Shown in pieces: positions 1 to 12,506 of a DNA stretch of 64,000 nucleotides. This DNA is from Takakia lepidozioides. Its lineage: Eukaryota; Streptophyta; Takakiopsida; Takakiales; Takakiaceae. Location of the stretch: contig CM060731.1 of assembly GCA_030704615.1 (NCBI GenBank), positions 22,136,001 to 22,200,000 of the forward strand. The letters are read 5' to 3'. The notes beneath the pieces are model-generated. The model did not search any database. It was not told the DNA's origin and was given only the letters and a program-made list of their open reading frames with translations. Position 1 is the first letter of the stretch, and each line of letters opens with the position of its first letter. A program made the position numbers and the translations under genes.

Positions 1-1027
1 TATTGGTGTATATTTTGATAATATTCTGATTCATCTACGATATCAGCAAGACACAGTAATAAGTTAGGTTCAATCTTTCCGGATTTTTTCGTTAAATTTA
101 ATGAACTTTTCCCCTCTTGAAAAAAAGTAATAATAAGGGAGAAAAACAAAGAAAAACAGGTTATCTAGTTATCTCCTGTCATAAGACTTTTTGTTTTTTA
201 CTTCTTAATTTTCCTTTAAAAATAAAATTCAATAAATTCTCTTTCAAACAGATTTAGTCTGTTTTTGTGTTTGATTTTGCAAAAATATTATGTGTTTTAA
301 AGTTTATTTATTATTAGCTTCAAATGTAAAAAAAAAGGGTCAGTGCATGTGTACCATGGACAGACATGGCTGAAGCCATAAGCATGAGCACATGGGATGA
401 TGTGATGGAGAGTGCTGGCGAGCGTTGGTATAGAAAGGAGCGGGGTCGGCAGCGCGCCATTGTTGCTCTGTCAAGCTTTGTGGTCGTTGTGTTTTTCTCT
501 CAGGGATTGTGGCGCTCTGTGGCTTCCATGCAGCGATCGTGTATGCCTCTGCTGTGTGCACTCAACTATAGTTTCTGAGGCATTCCGCTCTTGATTGGGT
601 GCAATTGTCTGAAACATACGGTAAAGATTTCTGCCGACCTCTTCCCTTTGCTGCCCGAAAATGCATTCTGACTGGTACGTCTTATCTTGCTATATGTTTC
701 GACATACCGAGTGCTGTCCAGCCATGATTATTTTGCAACTCACTTCTTAACAGACTTCTTGAGCAGCTTTTTTGGAGTTCTTGCATTAACCTCTTCCTCG
801 AAGAGATATATTGATAAGTTTTCTAGTATTATGTTGGATTGCGGGGAATTCCCTCCTACTATGCCTGCATCTAGGTAAGTACTGTTTTCTGAACACCACT
901 ATAGGGAAAAAGTGTCCCGGGTCTTTCTTATATTCCTGTATCGCCTTGCGGACACACGCTGCGGTTATAAACACTGTTCATTTGTTGATTTGGTATAGGT
1001 ACACATAGTATTCGGAGCCTTACTGCG
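1..1027. other. AT-rich 5' flank, no gene recognised
   Basis: Only short overlapping open frames with no recognisable domain are visible. The last part is the probable promoter and 5' UTR of the fasciclin gene that starts at 1028. I see no convincing TATA box or upstream exon. Confidence 0.5.
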
Positions 1028-1960
1028 ATGGCAGATCTTCTTGGAGGCCGAGGAGAGTGGAGACGTGTGCGCATTGCGATGACCGTAATGCTCTGTGTGT
1101 TTACGCTGCTTTCAAGTAATTGTGCAGCCTGGACGGCAGAGTCTCCAGGGGAAAATCAGGGTGGATCCCCTGTAGCATCTCCTCGCACGGCCGGTTGCAC
1201 GAAAGGCGCAGCACCGAAGGGGCATGTTTGCAAAGCTGGGAAGGCATCGGCTCCGGCGGCGACCGCAAAACCGCCAGTGTCTGATCGTCCTTTTGAGGAT
1301 CCTCTTGTTTGGAGCTTAATCAAAAGCCTTCGAGAGGCTGGGCAGTACGGGGAGATATCAGGCATCATAGACACCCTTAACGGGTCTTTTATCAGGCCTG
1401 GTCTCACGTTGTTTGCTCCAAATGATAACTCTCTTTCTGGAGTGAGATTATCGACGCACGCAGCTACAGCTCTTCTGAGTTTTCATGTGGTCACGCGACA
1501 GCTCAGCTTCTCAGATCTCTCCCAGTTGAATGTCGGGACCAGGCTTCCAACACCTCTTGCCAATATTTCAGTGGTTGTCACCAGTAACTCAGCAGGCGAG
1601 TTTCGGGTGGACAATGCAGCAATAATCACCCCAGATCTCTACAACGATAAGAATATTGCAGTGCATGGAGTTGACTCCATCTTCAATGCATCCGCTTACA
1701 ATATGGTGACCGTGTCTATGGCCCCATCAGCTCATTCTCCTACTGCCCTTGAGATATCACCTGTTCCAGTCCTAAATTCGCCTTCACCTCTGCAGCAGGC
1801 GTCACCACCAGGCCCGGGGGCAGCGCCACCAGGTCCCGCGCCAGGTCCAACGCCGCATTTCAGTGGATCATTGGCAACAGGATCGATGTCAAATCTTTCC
1901 TTTGTCATCATGGTGGTCCAAGCCATCGCAATTTCAATGGTCTTGATTTTCGCCTTGTAG
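1028..1960 (+). CDS. Fasciclin-like arabinogalactan protein, GPI-anchored
   Basis: An uninterrupted single-exon frame of 310 aa. Seen: a hydrophobic N-terminal signal peptide after a basic start (about residues 15-36, ending near CAAWTAES), a Ser/Ala/Pro spacer, then one fasciclin domain (about 90-230). The domain has an H1-type box (LTLFAPND) and an H2-type box (IAVHGVDSIF). After it come a Pro-rich, AGP-like stretch (repeated SP, PGP and APGP, about 240-285) and a hydrophobic C-terminal tail (FVIMVVQAIAISMVLIFAL) typical of a GPI-anchor signal. Several N-x-S/T sites are present. Plant FLAs act at the outer plasma membrane and cell wall in adhesion and wall mechanics. The first ATG is chosen because it directly precedes the signal peptide. 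No nearby gene appears functionally linked. Which FLA subgroup it belongs to cannot be told from sequence alone. Confidence 0.93.
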   Translation: MADLLGGRGEWRRVRIAMTVMLCVFTLLSSNCAAWTAESPGENQGGSPVASPRTAGCTKGAAPKGHVCKAGKASAPAATAKPPVSDRPFEDPLVWSLIKSLREAGQYGEISGIIDTLNGSFIRPGLTLFAPNDNSLSGVRLSTHAATALLSFHVVTRQLSFSDLSQLNVGTRLPTPLANISVVVTSNSAGEFRVDNAAIITPDLYNDKNIAVHGVDSIFNASAYNMVTVSMAPSAHSPTALEISPVPVLNSPSPLQQASPPGPGAAPPGPAPGPTPHFSGSLATGSMSNLSFVIMVVQAIAISMVLIFAL

Positions 1961-3289
1961 CTTTGAAGGTTTTTATGCTAGTGTCATTTTGACCAGAAGG
2001 ATCGGACCATAATTTGGCAGGATGCATATTCCACAGAAACTAGCTATTGTACAGCCTGTATCATTGAAATGCCGCTGTTGATCTGGGAGACAGTACATTG
2101 ATGTCCTAGAGAGTACAGACTACCAAACATTACGAAGCCTAGCTTAATCCGCAGAAGTATAGTTCGTGAACCTCTGGACAGTATTGGCAAGAACGATCTG
2201 TGAGCTTGGATCAGACCATCGTCAGGCCCGGCCGACTAGCAGCTCCAGGTATGAGACACTCCAAGTGAGTAAGTTCTGTAAATCCAAGCAGATAGTCAGA
2301 TCTTCGTGGTAACTACCATCATGCAGATCGCGTAGAGGAGAATCGTCACTAGAGTGAGTTCTTTCCAAGTACTTGGTCCGACTTCCAAATGATTAGAATG
2401 CCTGTCTACGAGCAGGATGTTATGTACCATACTCGTATGCTTGAGGTAGTATGATGTAATAGTGAACATTATTATATTATATCCGGATGACCAAGCTCAG
2501 GTGTTTCTCTAGAGGAAGTTGTAAGTCGACATGAAGTGAATCCAGATCAGTGAGTTTCTGCTACTTGGACAGCTTCCAAATGATTATGCATGTGCAGGAG
2601 CTGCTTTTACATATTTAACGATTTCATATGCTTGCAAGCCAAAGTACACAGTGAACAATTGTTGTATTCGAACGACAGGTTTCGGAGTTTTAAGAACTTC
2701 ACCGTGAATCTGTGGACTATGAGAGTAGGAATTGAGGACTCCCTGAATCTACGAATTGGAGTTCACTCGTTTCCAATGCTCCACTATCCTTACACTTCTG
2801 CTCTCCAACTGATCTTAGGGGTGGGGATCGTTGACTCTTGAGCACTGTTCCATAACGCTTGCAGTAGCTTGGCACTCTTGAAATGTGGTGATCAGCGTCC
2901 ATATTCAGAAACTCTAGAGTCTTAGAAATTCTGTACGTTGAGACTGGTTCCGGCTTCGTCGTCATATATATGAAGCCATTGTTGTATGTGGTTTGGCTTC
3001 ATAGCTACATGCCAATAATTGGGTTCCAAGAAGATTACTTTGTGATAAAGAATTGACAAGCTTGCATTTAAGGTTTGTTGCTATGTTTAATTATGTTTTA
3101 ATATATATATGTATATATATGTGTGTGTATGTAAGAAAACCTTTGCACTTATCGAGACTATTACAATCAATCGAGATGGCTTAAGACATTTTGGGCCTGT
3201 ATTATGAATTAAAACATCAAACAATTGAAGAGTTGGTTGCTCTAGCCTAGGGGCTTATACAACTATATTGAACCTGAATGAATATCACA
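1961..3289. other. Intergenic, no gene; short AT/GT microsatellite
   Basis: Contains the 3' UTR of the fasciclin gene and low-information sequence. An (AT)n/(GT)n microsatellite lies at about 3102-3131. Phrases such as 'cttccaaatgatta' recur near 2385 and 2575, which suggests an old duplicated repeat. No coding region is supported. Confidence 0.5.
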
Positions 3290-4060
3290 TCAACATCTCT
3301 TTGTTACCATCATTTCAAATCTCTTTGATCCCCTCACCAAATTTCTTTGATGACACATGCAATGGCTGTAAATCAACTTAAACATAGATGTTGGCTCTTT
3401 GAATTCCAACAACCCCTGTACACTCAACAACTTACAAATTGTCATCCTATGAGTGATAGGTGCAGCGGAAGGATCATCGGATGCAATACATGTTGTTACA
3501 TCTAATGTTGTGCTAGAAGCAACCGATTTGTGCAACAAACTACAAAGTTGCAAAACGTTTGCATACCGAACACATTCTCAGGTTGTCGCACCACATAGCA
3601 CGGTACCGCCTCCATCTCAATCACAATCACCACAGGGGCAAACAACAATCATGAAACCATTGCTTGCCCCATCACCCCAAATACAACATCATCAAGACCA
3701 ATGACTTGGGGATGATTATTGCGCATTCATAATCAATGCCTCCATGAATCCCACTAACCTTTGTCCTACTTCTTAGAACATCATCAAATTTTTCATATCA
3801 TGGTCACTCAAAAAGATGAGCACTTATTGCTTCATATTTTCGTTTTTCCTCTTGATACGCATCATTAAGTTTGTCACAGCAATGTCAAAGAACGATGTGA
3901 TGCATTGGAGAACCCTACGCTAAGCCCATTTGCAATGTATGTCCAATCTTTTGCTCTCAAATATCCACGCCTATAATCCCAATACTTCTCTTCCCAAAGA
4001 TCTAACAACAAGAGTGTTGGATCATTTGTGCAAATTTGTGCCGCCTTCTTCTTTGTAATC
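3290..4060 (-). pseudogene. Trihelix (GT/MADF-like) DNA-binding gene remnant
   Basis: Reading the minus strand from about 4060, broken frames spell a plant trihelix DNA-binding domain: LLLDLWEEKYWDYRRGYLR..DWTYIANGLS, then (in other frames) DKLNDAYQEEKRKYEA and YEKFDDVLRSRTKVSG. The three-helix pattern with spaced Trp and the Cys/Asp-Lys-Leu linker is characteristic of trihelix and PIF/Harbinger-associated Myb-like proteins. Frame changes and in-frame stops show that it is dead. A further open frame at 3290-3553 (-) is probably the decayed C-terminal part. It may be a host transcription factor relic or the DNA-binding partner of a Harbinger-type element; the sequence does not decide. Confidence 0.6.
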
Positions 4061-4879
4061 TAAAATTGTGGCCTTCTCACACCAACAATCACCGACAAAT
4101 AACAATTTTGTATTGAGTGATCACTTTCAGGACCTTCCAACAATACCCTTAACGTTGATTCTTACCTACGTTTAGGTAATGGAACTTGCTTACGTCATGT
4201 TCACTATCAAGCGTGCATAAGCAGGCTAACGTGTAGGCTAATATTTTTATTACATAAAATTGACATTCATTTGGCAGTAAAAAAATATTAATTTATCTTA
4301 TTTTCTCTGGTGAACCCGCTTGCAAGCAGAACGACCAAGTTAGATGGATATCTCTATCAGTGTGCTGAGAGTCACTTTAAATGTTTGCCCGTTGCTCTCA
4401 CGATGATGAGATTACGTTTGCTTCTATCTTTTTTTTTCCATAAACACTATTTTAATTAATTCTGGACTTTTGGCTTAAATCCGGACTAAACTTAATATAT
4501 ATATTGTATTAAAATTAATTGAAATATTAATAATATCATGGTGTAATGTGTGATTAAACTTTGTGAAATTTCAGGTGATGTCATACTTGTTTCAAAATGT
4601 GTCATATAAGAGGTCCATTTGACATTGAAGCGCTCAATGTGAAGTAGCAGTATTGAACAATTCATTGAACGTCCACTTGGAAGTCGAATAAAGTAATATT
4701 CCATTGCAGGATCACGATAAACAAATGGGTCGCATCAAACATGGGCCAGACTCCTACTCTACCATACTGGATACAACTTGCTAGTAATTTTATTGATTGA
4801 ATCTTCATATCAAGCACAATGTTCACATACCACGCCATTGGAATGAATCATGTTTTGGATGTGACAACGGCAGTAAAAT
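4061..4879. other. AT-rich intergenic, no gene
   Basis: No domain-bearing frame seen on either strand. AT-rich, with short A/T runs and no clear repeat borders. Confidence 0.45.
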
Positions 4880-6545
4880 ATTAGAATAACATGAAACATT
4901 CGGAAGAGGTACTAGGGTAGTACAATAAGGTTTGGGGTGTAACTAGATAGAAGTGTAATAAGGTTTGGGTTTACAATAAGGGTAAGGGTTTAGGGTTTGG
5001 ATTTAGGGTACAAAATGACAAACATATATGATGGACTCACACTCGGTAGAATTAAGAAATGGTTGAGGAATTTGATATCCATGTAATCATTCTATCATAC
5101 CTTAACCAACAAAAGAAAATATTAAAAGAGCATGAAACATTGAGAAGATGTAACATGGTAGTACAATAAGGTTTGGAGTGTAACTAGGATAGTACACTAA
5201 AGTTATTGGTTTATGGTAAATTAATGGTTTAAGGGTGATGGTAAAGGTAGGGTTTTCGGTTTGGGTTTAAGAACACTATTGGACAAACAAATATGAAAGA
5301 CTCACAGTCGCTAGAACTTGGTGTGTGTTAGTAGGATAAAAAATAAAATAAAAAATAGAGAAACAAATATTATGGAAGAGTCATTGGGCCGGAGAAGTAT
5401 TTAGATTGAGGATTCGTCCTTGGAACCTGGTATTAAGATACATATGGTTATGGTATTGATACTTCATTCCCATTTGAAGGGGAAGGGTAAGGGTTTAGAC
5501 GTAACAATGGCGTAGGGTTTTGTTTAGGGTTCCCGACGAGGGTTTAGGGTTTGGGTTAAAGGCAGAAATGGTGAGCATACATGCCGGAAGACTCGCACTC
5601 GCTACAACTTAGTGTTGTTAGTAAGGTAGTAAGCAAAATAAAAATGAAGAACCTAATATTATGGAAGTGTAGTCATTGCACCGGACAAGTATTTAAATGA
5701 AAGACTCGTCCTTGGAACTGGTATTAAGATACATAGAAGACAAAGTTCGATAAAAAAGGTAAGTGCGTGTCAATCCAAACCAAAGGCAAAAAACCTTGCG
5801 CAAGGTGAAGGGCGAAGAGATTTGAATAACCATAAATAGTTATGGTTATGGTATGGATACTTCATTCCCATTTGCAGGGGAAGGGTAAGGGTTTAGACGT
5901 AACAATGGCATAGGGTTTTGCTTAGGGTTTTCGACGAGGGTTTAGGGCTTGGGTTGAAGGCAGAAATGGTGAGCATACATGCCGGGAGACTCGCACTCGC
6001 TACAACTTAGTGTGTGTTAGTAGGGTACAAAATGGAAATTTAGATACATTCAAGAGATTTGGATAACTAAAATGGTTATGGTTATGGTATGGATAGTTGA
6101 TTCCCATTTGCAAAGAGAAGGGAAAGGGTTCTGGGATATTGGGTTAAAAGTAAATGTTTAGGGTTTTATAGTAAGGGTTTAGGGTAAGGGTTTAGGGTAA
6201 GGATTTAGGGTTTTTGTTTAAGTTACAAAATAGACAAACACTTATGGAAAACTCCAGACTTCGTTAGAACTTAGTGTTGTTAGTAGGGTACTAGTAAGCA
6301 AAAAAAAAATGAAGAATCTAATATTATGGACAAGTATTTAAATGAAAGACTCGTCGTTGGAACCTGGTATTAAGATGTAACATAGAAAACAAACTGTAAC
6401 ATGCCTAAATGCATGTCAATCCAAAACAAAGGAAAAAGCTAGCGCAAATGTGAATGGAGAAGACATTTCAATAACCATAATGGTTATGGTATGAATGTGA
6501 TAGTTCATGGGCCATTTGCAGAAAAGGGTAAGGGTTAGGGGTTAT
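4880..6545. repeat. Degenerate tandem repeats with telomere-like TTTAGGG motifs
   Basis: Several diverged copies of a unit of roughly 400 bp. For example, the stretch beginning 'aagggtaagggtttagac' occurs at about 5480 and again at about 5880, each followed by 'gcagaaatggtgagcatac' and 'gactcgcactcgctacaac'. Embedded in each unit are runs of TTTAGGG, TTTGGG and AAGGGT, variants of the plant telomere repeat. Related units start near 4930, 5170, 6060 and 6480. This is either an interstitial telomere-like satellite or a subtelomeric repeat that has moved. No gene lies within it. Confidence 0.75.
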
Positions 6546-7339
6546 GCTAACATAAAAAACAAGGTACCAAAAAAAAAGGCATGTCAATCCTAAATCCTAA
6601 ATTGCCCAAAAAAAAAAAAAAAAAAAAAAAATACACACTATGAGATTTGGAAAAAAAAAATGGCGTTATATAACGACTTTTGGGAAGCGTCTGGATCTCA
6701 TGGGAGACAATGGATCTGAAGAAAACATGAGAGAGGATAAAAAGTCAGACCACCAAATAAAAACTAAGAGAAATGAAAATTGCTTAAAATTTGAACAACG
6801 GAAAATGACATGTGAAATTCCCTCTTAAACCAGGGCCAAAGATGAGAAGTATGAAAATAAAATGAAATGAAAATTTGGTGCAGAAAAGTCGTAGAGCTTA
6901 AAGGGAAAATGGAGGAAAACCTCAGAGAAAAAACTTCAGGACTGGCAAATTGAAAAGTATGTCAACAACAATTGAGTAAGGCTCCTCCTAGTGGGAGACT
7001 TCAGTGGGAGAATTGGTTATGCGAAAAGCAAGTCCAATGTTTCAGAGAAGGATTGGAAATGGGCTATTTTCTTTCGTTGTTAAAAACCTCTTTGAGCGAA
7101 TTTGAAAACTCCAGTGGTCGTGCCTGCCATTTTTGTTCTTGTGATCTATATGTTATATAGGCGAAACTCCTCCATAATGTTTTCTTTGTTGACCAGAACG
7201 TACAGCAGACCAGAATCCAGCACACCAGAAACAAAGAACGATAACGTCCACTGGACATTCGAGGTTCAATGCGACATAAAAAGATAACAAAAAGGATCCC
7301 CCAACGCAAATAAGAAAGGCCATATAGAGAAAAAAAAAA
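6546..7339. other. A-rich stretch and left flank of element 1
   Basis: A long poly-A run (about 6608-6631) is followed by A-rich low-complexity DNA. Open frames here have biased composition and no domain. The left edge of element 1 must lie here or just outside, but I find no terminal inverted repeat or target-site duplication. Confidence 0.4.
7243..7266. repeat. Palindrome P1, copy 1 (diverged)
   Basis: Arms AACGTCCACT / ATTCGAGGTT around GGAC. Lies about 75 bp past the 3' end of the transposase-like gene. Confidence 0.6.
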
Positions 7340-10300
7340 TTATTTCTTAAATCGAAGTACTGGAGTTGACCTCAACAATATGTCCTTGGTCTGGAACTCG
7401 CTTGCACGACTCGCTTTCTGACTGACGATTAGCCTCCTCCAAATTAGCGTCGCCTTCACTGCTTCGGCGGCAGTAATTCTCTTAGTGCTATTCCTTGTCA
7501 TATTTTTTCGTGGAGGCATTGTCCACACAACATTGTTCACGTGGATCCATTGAGGAGGATCTGACGAGTTATACTCCCAAAGTTTTGACCAACAGTCCCT
7601 GTACCTTTCCAAGTCTGTTGGGTTACCACCTTTTCTCGGTCTCCACCACTCCACCTTCACCTTCTTAAAATTAGGATCTTCCCTTTCGCGGATCACGTCA
7701 GATATTGCCACCCCCATCCAGACCGGGCACGTACTTGGGTCATGAGGGCGAACGAACAAAAAAAAAACCCTTTCTCAATATCCTTGAACGGATTCAAGGA
7801 TATTCTTGGTCGCTCACACCTCGGGCCACAGTAAGGTTCTAGGATTTCATCCTCTTCTTCCACATCTGGCACTATATGTGGATGGATTCCATCTCTGAGA
7901 TGATTCTTGGACCAATTTGTTTTCGGCCAGAATCCCTCAAGAAGATGAATACACTCGGGAGCTTATGGAATTTGCTTATCCAGCTCGGCGAGAATGTTTC
8001 CCCAGTACTGGTCGTATTGTTCCATTCGACCTCTGTAATGATCGTCAAACATCATTTTATTCGTCCAAAAATCCCTGTATTTTTTTATTCCATTTTTAAT
8101 GAATGATTGTTTTTCGGAGGAGTCGTCCCCGACTCCCCAGATATGTCTCATTGGAACGGCGTCTGGGTCTCTTTCAGGGAGCTTGGGAGTCCCGTCAGGA
8201 TTGAACTTCCACATCTTCACGCTATTGTTTGTTGGAAGCCAATCCGAATCAATAGCGGACTTCTTGTACTTCATGACGGGCCAGCCCTCCGCATCCTTAA
8301 AAAAACGGAAGACGTGCATTTCCGAAATCCTGACCAACGCCTCATTTCCATCCAGAATATAGCCCTTGACAAAATTCTTGAAATCGGGAACCTCCTGAAT
8401 AATCTGTGGAATGAACTGCAGATCTTGCGAGGTCATAAATAACCTCATCAAATCCGAAAGAATGTAGGTGCTTCGTTCCTTCGGCTTCTTTGAAAGGTAG
8501 CTGAAGAACCCGTCGATGTTCTCATGGGTGTGTCTGACAATTAGGAACCCCAGCTGGATTTCTTCAAAAACATCTTTGGCGGTCAGGAGGGATAGAAAAG
8601 CAATCATCCATTTGTTCTTATTGTCCTTCGCGAAGTTGTCCATTTGCAAGTACAGTCTTCTCGGAAGTGGACGAGCACCACGTTTGTCTTCCGGCCTGTA
8701 GGGTTTAAGAGCATCCAAACATCTCGATTTACCTCTTAAAAGTGATTCGAAAAACTTGTTTTGAAGTCGGTAATCGAAAATGTTCATAGACTCGCGACAA
8801 GTTGGCTTCTCCAGCTGGCGCAGGTAACGTGCCAAAGAACCAATTGTAAAGTTTGAATTTCCCTTCCAGAACTCAAGAGAATACTGACCGTAAGCTCCAT
8901 CACCGTATCCGTGCGTGACCATTCCCGTTAGTGAAACTGGAAACTGACCCAATCCAGAAATCATCTTGTTTGGAGTCTGGAGCCTTGGAACAGCTGTTTT
9001 TCTAGGATCCATTTTGTCGTGAATAATACAGAGAAACTCCTCCGGAATCATAACAGACTCATTCCTCCAGCTATGGTACAGTCTTCTGCACGACTCTTGG
9101 TGCCTCAATTTGTGTGTCACCTGTTATGCACTTCTCTTGACAAACTTTCTGATCAGGTCCTTTAACATCTCACACTCCGTGCACTTCGCAAATGTGCTCC
9201 CAGTTTTACGAACCTCCACGTTAGGAAATATCCGACTCCGGATGTGGCTAACAGCCGACTGCGAGACTCCTTCCAACCCGAAAAGTTTGTTTGTCTATTA
9301 CAATAAGGCAGGGTCAGGAAAGGAACGTCCACTGGACAATGGAGGTTCATGAAACTAGAACCACAGTCGAAAGAGACAAAATCAAATGGATGATCATCCA
9401 CATTGAATCAGAAAAAACTTCCAGGAAAAAAATTGAAGAATTGAGATTTTATACCTCGTTGGACTCGTCTCGTATTCGCTTCCAGTTCATTTCAGGTGGT
9501 AAGACTCTCAAAGTATCCCTCCTTCCCTCCCCAATGCATCTTGTCTTATGGAGCATGAGGTCAATATTTCCGTTGATAATGGACATAATGTTACCCTCTG
9601 CCTAAAGCGTCCGTGGGCGTGGCATCTTCATTCCACGGTTCCCATGGAGACTTGACAACCAACCATGTTTACTCAATTTTTTGTACTCCATGTATGTGGA
9701 CCTGCCAATTCCATGAATTGTCCACCAAGCAGTCTCACAAACATCTACACCCTCAATCGTAATGTATGCCCTGCGAGAGCTCCCTTCCAGCATGTGAAGT
9801 CGTTTTGAAACATTTAGTCCATGTTCTCTCCTCTCATCGAAAGTGGATCCCCAAAACGAAGTACGGATAGCCAAGGTTTTTTGCCAATCGAAATATTGAC
9901 AGCAATGAAGTCTGCAGCAAGGTTTGCTGCTCACGGACCGAACTTCCTCCAGAGTAAGATTCTTCATTCTTTTTTTGGAATGTTCCAAATCTCGATACTT
10001 CTTCTTCTTCCTCGTAAAATGCCGATACGCCGCTTTCTTCACACCTGCCTCGTGATCTTCGTACAAAATACTGTCAGAAGATATAATAAAATTTTCTAGA
10101 TCATTTGAGAGTAGTCTCCCACTTTCCAAAAGTCGTGTTTTTATTAAAGGTTATTTTACAAGAGACATCAAAGATCCAGATCCTCCCGACAGTATTCTGG
10201 TGACAAGAACTCCAACATCGTCATCTCCCAGTTTGTCATTGAGGATCACCTCGTCCGGAATGTAGGCTTGAATCATCCCCTCGACCAGTGTACCCCCATC

Positions 10301-10615
10301 ATCACCCAACAGTACGCACTGCAAGTTTCTCCAGTTGTTTCTTCCGAGTCCTCCGCTCGGATTCCCGGAACTCTTCGATGGTCTGTGGTTTGATTCATCT
10401 TCGTCGACGTCAGAATTTTCGGCAGTATACCTTGTCTCCGGCGTAAAATCAGGATTCATGTCAAGCCCTCCTTGATACTCGTTATTCTCCGCATGAACTT
10501 CGCCAACATTCCACACCATCGGGGTCCCAATGGCCTCCTTCAAGGTATCAGCATCCATATATCCATAAGGAAGAGGACATAATGAGTGTGCTTCATCACA
10601 TGAGATGAGAACCAC
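7340..10615 (-). pseudogene. DUF7869 transposase-like protein (element 1)
   Basis: Exon 1 (10615-9455) has an acidic N-terminal part (GDDGGTLVEGMIQAYIPDE, KLGDDDVGV) and then a Cys-rich module (SSKPCCRLHCCQYFDW...TSFW). An intron (about 9454-9292, donor GAG|GTAT) precedes exon 2, which reads GVSQSAVSHIRSRIFPNVEV, KCTECEML, then the DUF7869 core: LYLQMDNFAKDNKNKW, FLIVRHTHENIDGFFSYLSK. A C-terminal SH3/BAH-like segment follows (CPVWMGVAISDV...VKVEWWRP). DUF7869 is an RNase H-fold, transposase-like domain seen in moss and lycophyte repeats; the D..N and GHTHE(D/N)ID-type motifs are visible. Breaks: in-frame TAA at 10153, TAG at 9604, TAA at 9126 and 7965, and a +1 shift in an A10 run (7758-7767). 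It is therefore decayed in this copy or carries assembly errors. It diverges from the cargo genes. Confidence 0.75.
9324..9347. repeat. Palindrome P1, copy 2, in transposase intron
   Basis: Arms AACGTCCACT / AATGGAGGTT around GGAC. Sits within the single predicted intron of the transposase-like gene, near its acceptor. A lone half-site (AACCTCCACG) is at 9211-9220. Confidence 0.75.
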
Positions 10616-10758
10616 TAAAATGGTTGAGGAAGATAATTGGTGTCCATGACAGGTCCCAACCCCGGGACATTAAGGCAATCCCTAGTTGCTACTGGAGATG
10701 AAGACCCGGGAAGAGTAGGAAACACTCTTTGACCCGTCTCTAAGCTCATGATCACCGG

Positions 10759-10782
10759 AACCTCCACTGCACACGCGAGGTT
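10759..10782. repeat. Palindrome P1, copy 3
   Basis: Left arm perfect (AACCTCCACT), right arm ACGCGAGGTT, spacer GCAC. In the divergent region close to the 5' end of the transposase gene. Confidence 0.65.
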
Positions 10783-10974
10783 CAAGAAACTGAAAACCCC
10801 TCCGTGACGCCTTACTCACAGTAATAAGCAATATGAGTTAAGACTATATTCAGAGATGAATCAATATAATAAAAGGAAATACACTCGCGTAGGAACGTTT
10901 CAGAGAAGTAGAATAGAAATGGAATTACTGTTTGTTCTGGAACATGTCATGTGAAGATTGAGTCTAATTATATA

Positions 10975-10998
10975 AGGCTCCACTGTACAGTGGAGGTT
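10975..10998. repeat. Palindrome P1, copy 4
   Basis: AGGCTCCACT / perfect AGTGGAGGTT, spacer GTAC. Directly follows a TATATAA box, so binding here could affect transcription start. Confidence 0.7.
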
Positions 10999-11095
10999 GG
11001 ATGAGATACAGATGAAAAAAGTCGGACGGATGAATACTAGTGGATGAATATGGTTACGTGGATGAATAATTGTAATGACGGATGAATGTGAGCAT

Positions 11096-11119
11096 TGACG
11101 CGACTGTCCAATGGAGGTC
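11096..11119. repeat. Palindrome P1, copy 5 (weak)
   Basis: TGACGCGACT / AATGGAGGTC around GTCC. Weak left arm, placed in the divergent region within a GGATGAAT-rich patch. Confidence 0.45.
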
Positions 11120-12186
11120 CACGACTTGAGGGATGACAAAATATAGAAATTGGAGAGATGGACAAATACAGCGAAAGGTGAGTATTGGATTGTAATTTCT
11201 AAACATGCAGATGAGAAATAAGTAGATTTTCCTGTAGACTATCGAAAACACACAGATGTCATAACATTTTCTACGGGAGAAAATGCAGTTCACACGAGAG
11301 ATTATGGAAATTCCGAGAGGTACACCTGCGATGGCCACAGAGGTGCAGGATGCTCAGAGAGGTGTATTATGGGCAGTGAGGTGGGAGATGACTAGAGAGA
11401 TGCGGGAAACACAATCTGCAAGTGAGAGGTATGGAAATAGAAGTTTGAACAGTTTGCACTCAGACCTTATATAGAGGTGGAAACCAGGTTGCCCGCTGGA
11501 ACTCCTCCAATTGGGATAGTGCGATACATTGTCTCGTGGATCGATTTCCGGCGCCATTGATATCCGATATGGCCACAATCGAACGGTTCTGGATGGTGCA
11601 GGAGTGCACTCTTTGATCGATTTCGGAAACCTTTACTGGTAGAACCCTATGTAACAATTATGATGCCAGAACGATAACGGTGGTTCAATGGTTTCGTACT
11701 CGTGCTTATAAAGCAATACATATTTCGCATTCAATGTTGTCAAAGTGGATCAAGGCCTGACGCCGTTGATAAGCGTTTCATGAAATCGTGCAGCTATGAC
11801 ACTCGGCCAAGAATGCGGCGGGCGTAAATGAATGACAGAGGAAATATTCCAAGTCTTAATCCGCCGAATGTAGACATGGTCAGGAGCAATAATTCCAAAC
11901 GGCAAAACTCCGCCGGAGGATCTGACTTGTACATTTCATTTATCGTCATGTGTGGGGTGTGGGAAATATCCCGCGGGGTTATAATTGATGATCATATGCA
12001 AGGGATCATTAACGTCATATTTTCTCGTTCATTCATCTGTTTTTTCATTTCATCTAATCATTCGTAAAATGGATGGACAAAATGGAAAGGATGAATTGGA
12101 TGATATTTGCATGGATGTTGGATGGAACACGCGCGACCGTTCGATTTCGAAAGGACGCGATGGTTCAGATCCTTTGCGACGGCACC

Positions 12187-12192
12187 ATATAA
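12187..12192 (+). promoter_or_regulatory. Candidate TATA box of gene A
   Basis: CCATATAAGGGG about 320 bp before the proposed ATG at 12507. A long purine-rich leader lies between. Confidence 0.4.
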
Positions 12193-12506
12193 GGGGTGTG
12201 GTCGTTCAGCCCACCCTTTCGGCACTCCATTGTGTACGCGGAAGCGCTGCGGAAGTGCTAAGACTGACTAGAGCTAGAAAAGAGAGAGTTTGAAGAGGGG
12301 AGAGCATGTTGTGCAGGGTGCTGTGAGAGCGGAGAGAAGAGAGCGTGCAGTTTAGTGCAGCGTGAGAGTGCAGTGGAGGAAAGCAAGCAGACAGCGGATT
12401 CAAGTGCAGACAGGAAACGGGAGGGAAGCACAGCGTAAGGGAGAGAGGAGCGGAGCGGTGGAAGCTTAAGGGTCAGGCGTTTCAGGTCAGCAACAGGGGC
12501 ACCGAA

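Larger units (their letters stand above)
10616..12506. promoter_or_regulatory. Divergent intergenic region of element 1
   Basis: About 1.9 kb between the minus-strand transposase gene and plus-strand gene A. It holds three P1 palindromes, a GGATGAAT-rich patch (about 10995-11100), a second patch (about 12068-12125) and several TATA-like boxes (TATATAAGG near 10971, TTATATAG near 11467, ATATAA at 12187). A purine-rich leader (about 12290-12500) precedes the gene A ATG at 12507. The layout looks like a bidirectional promoter; which TATA is used is unknown. Confidence 0.5.
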
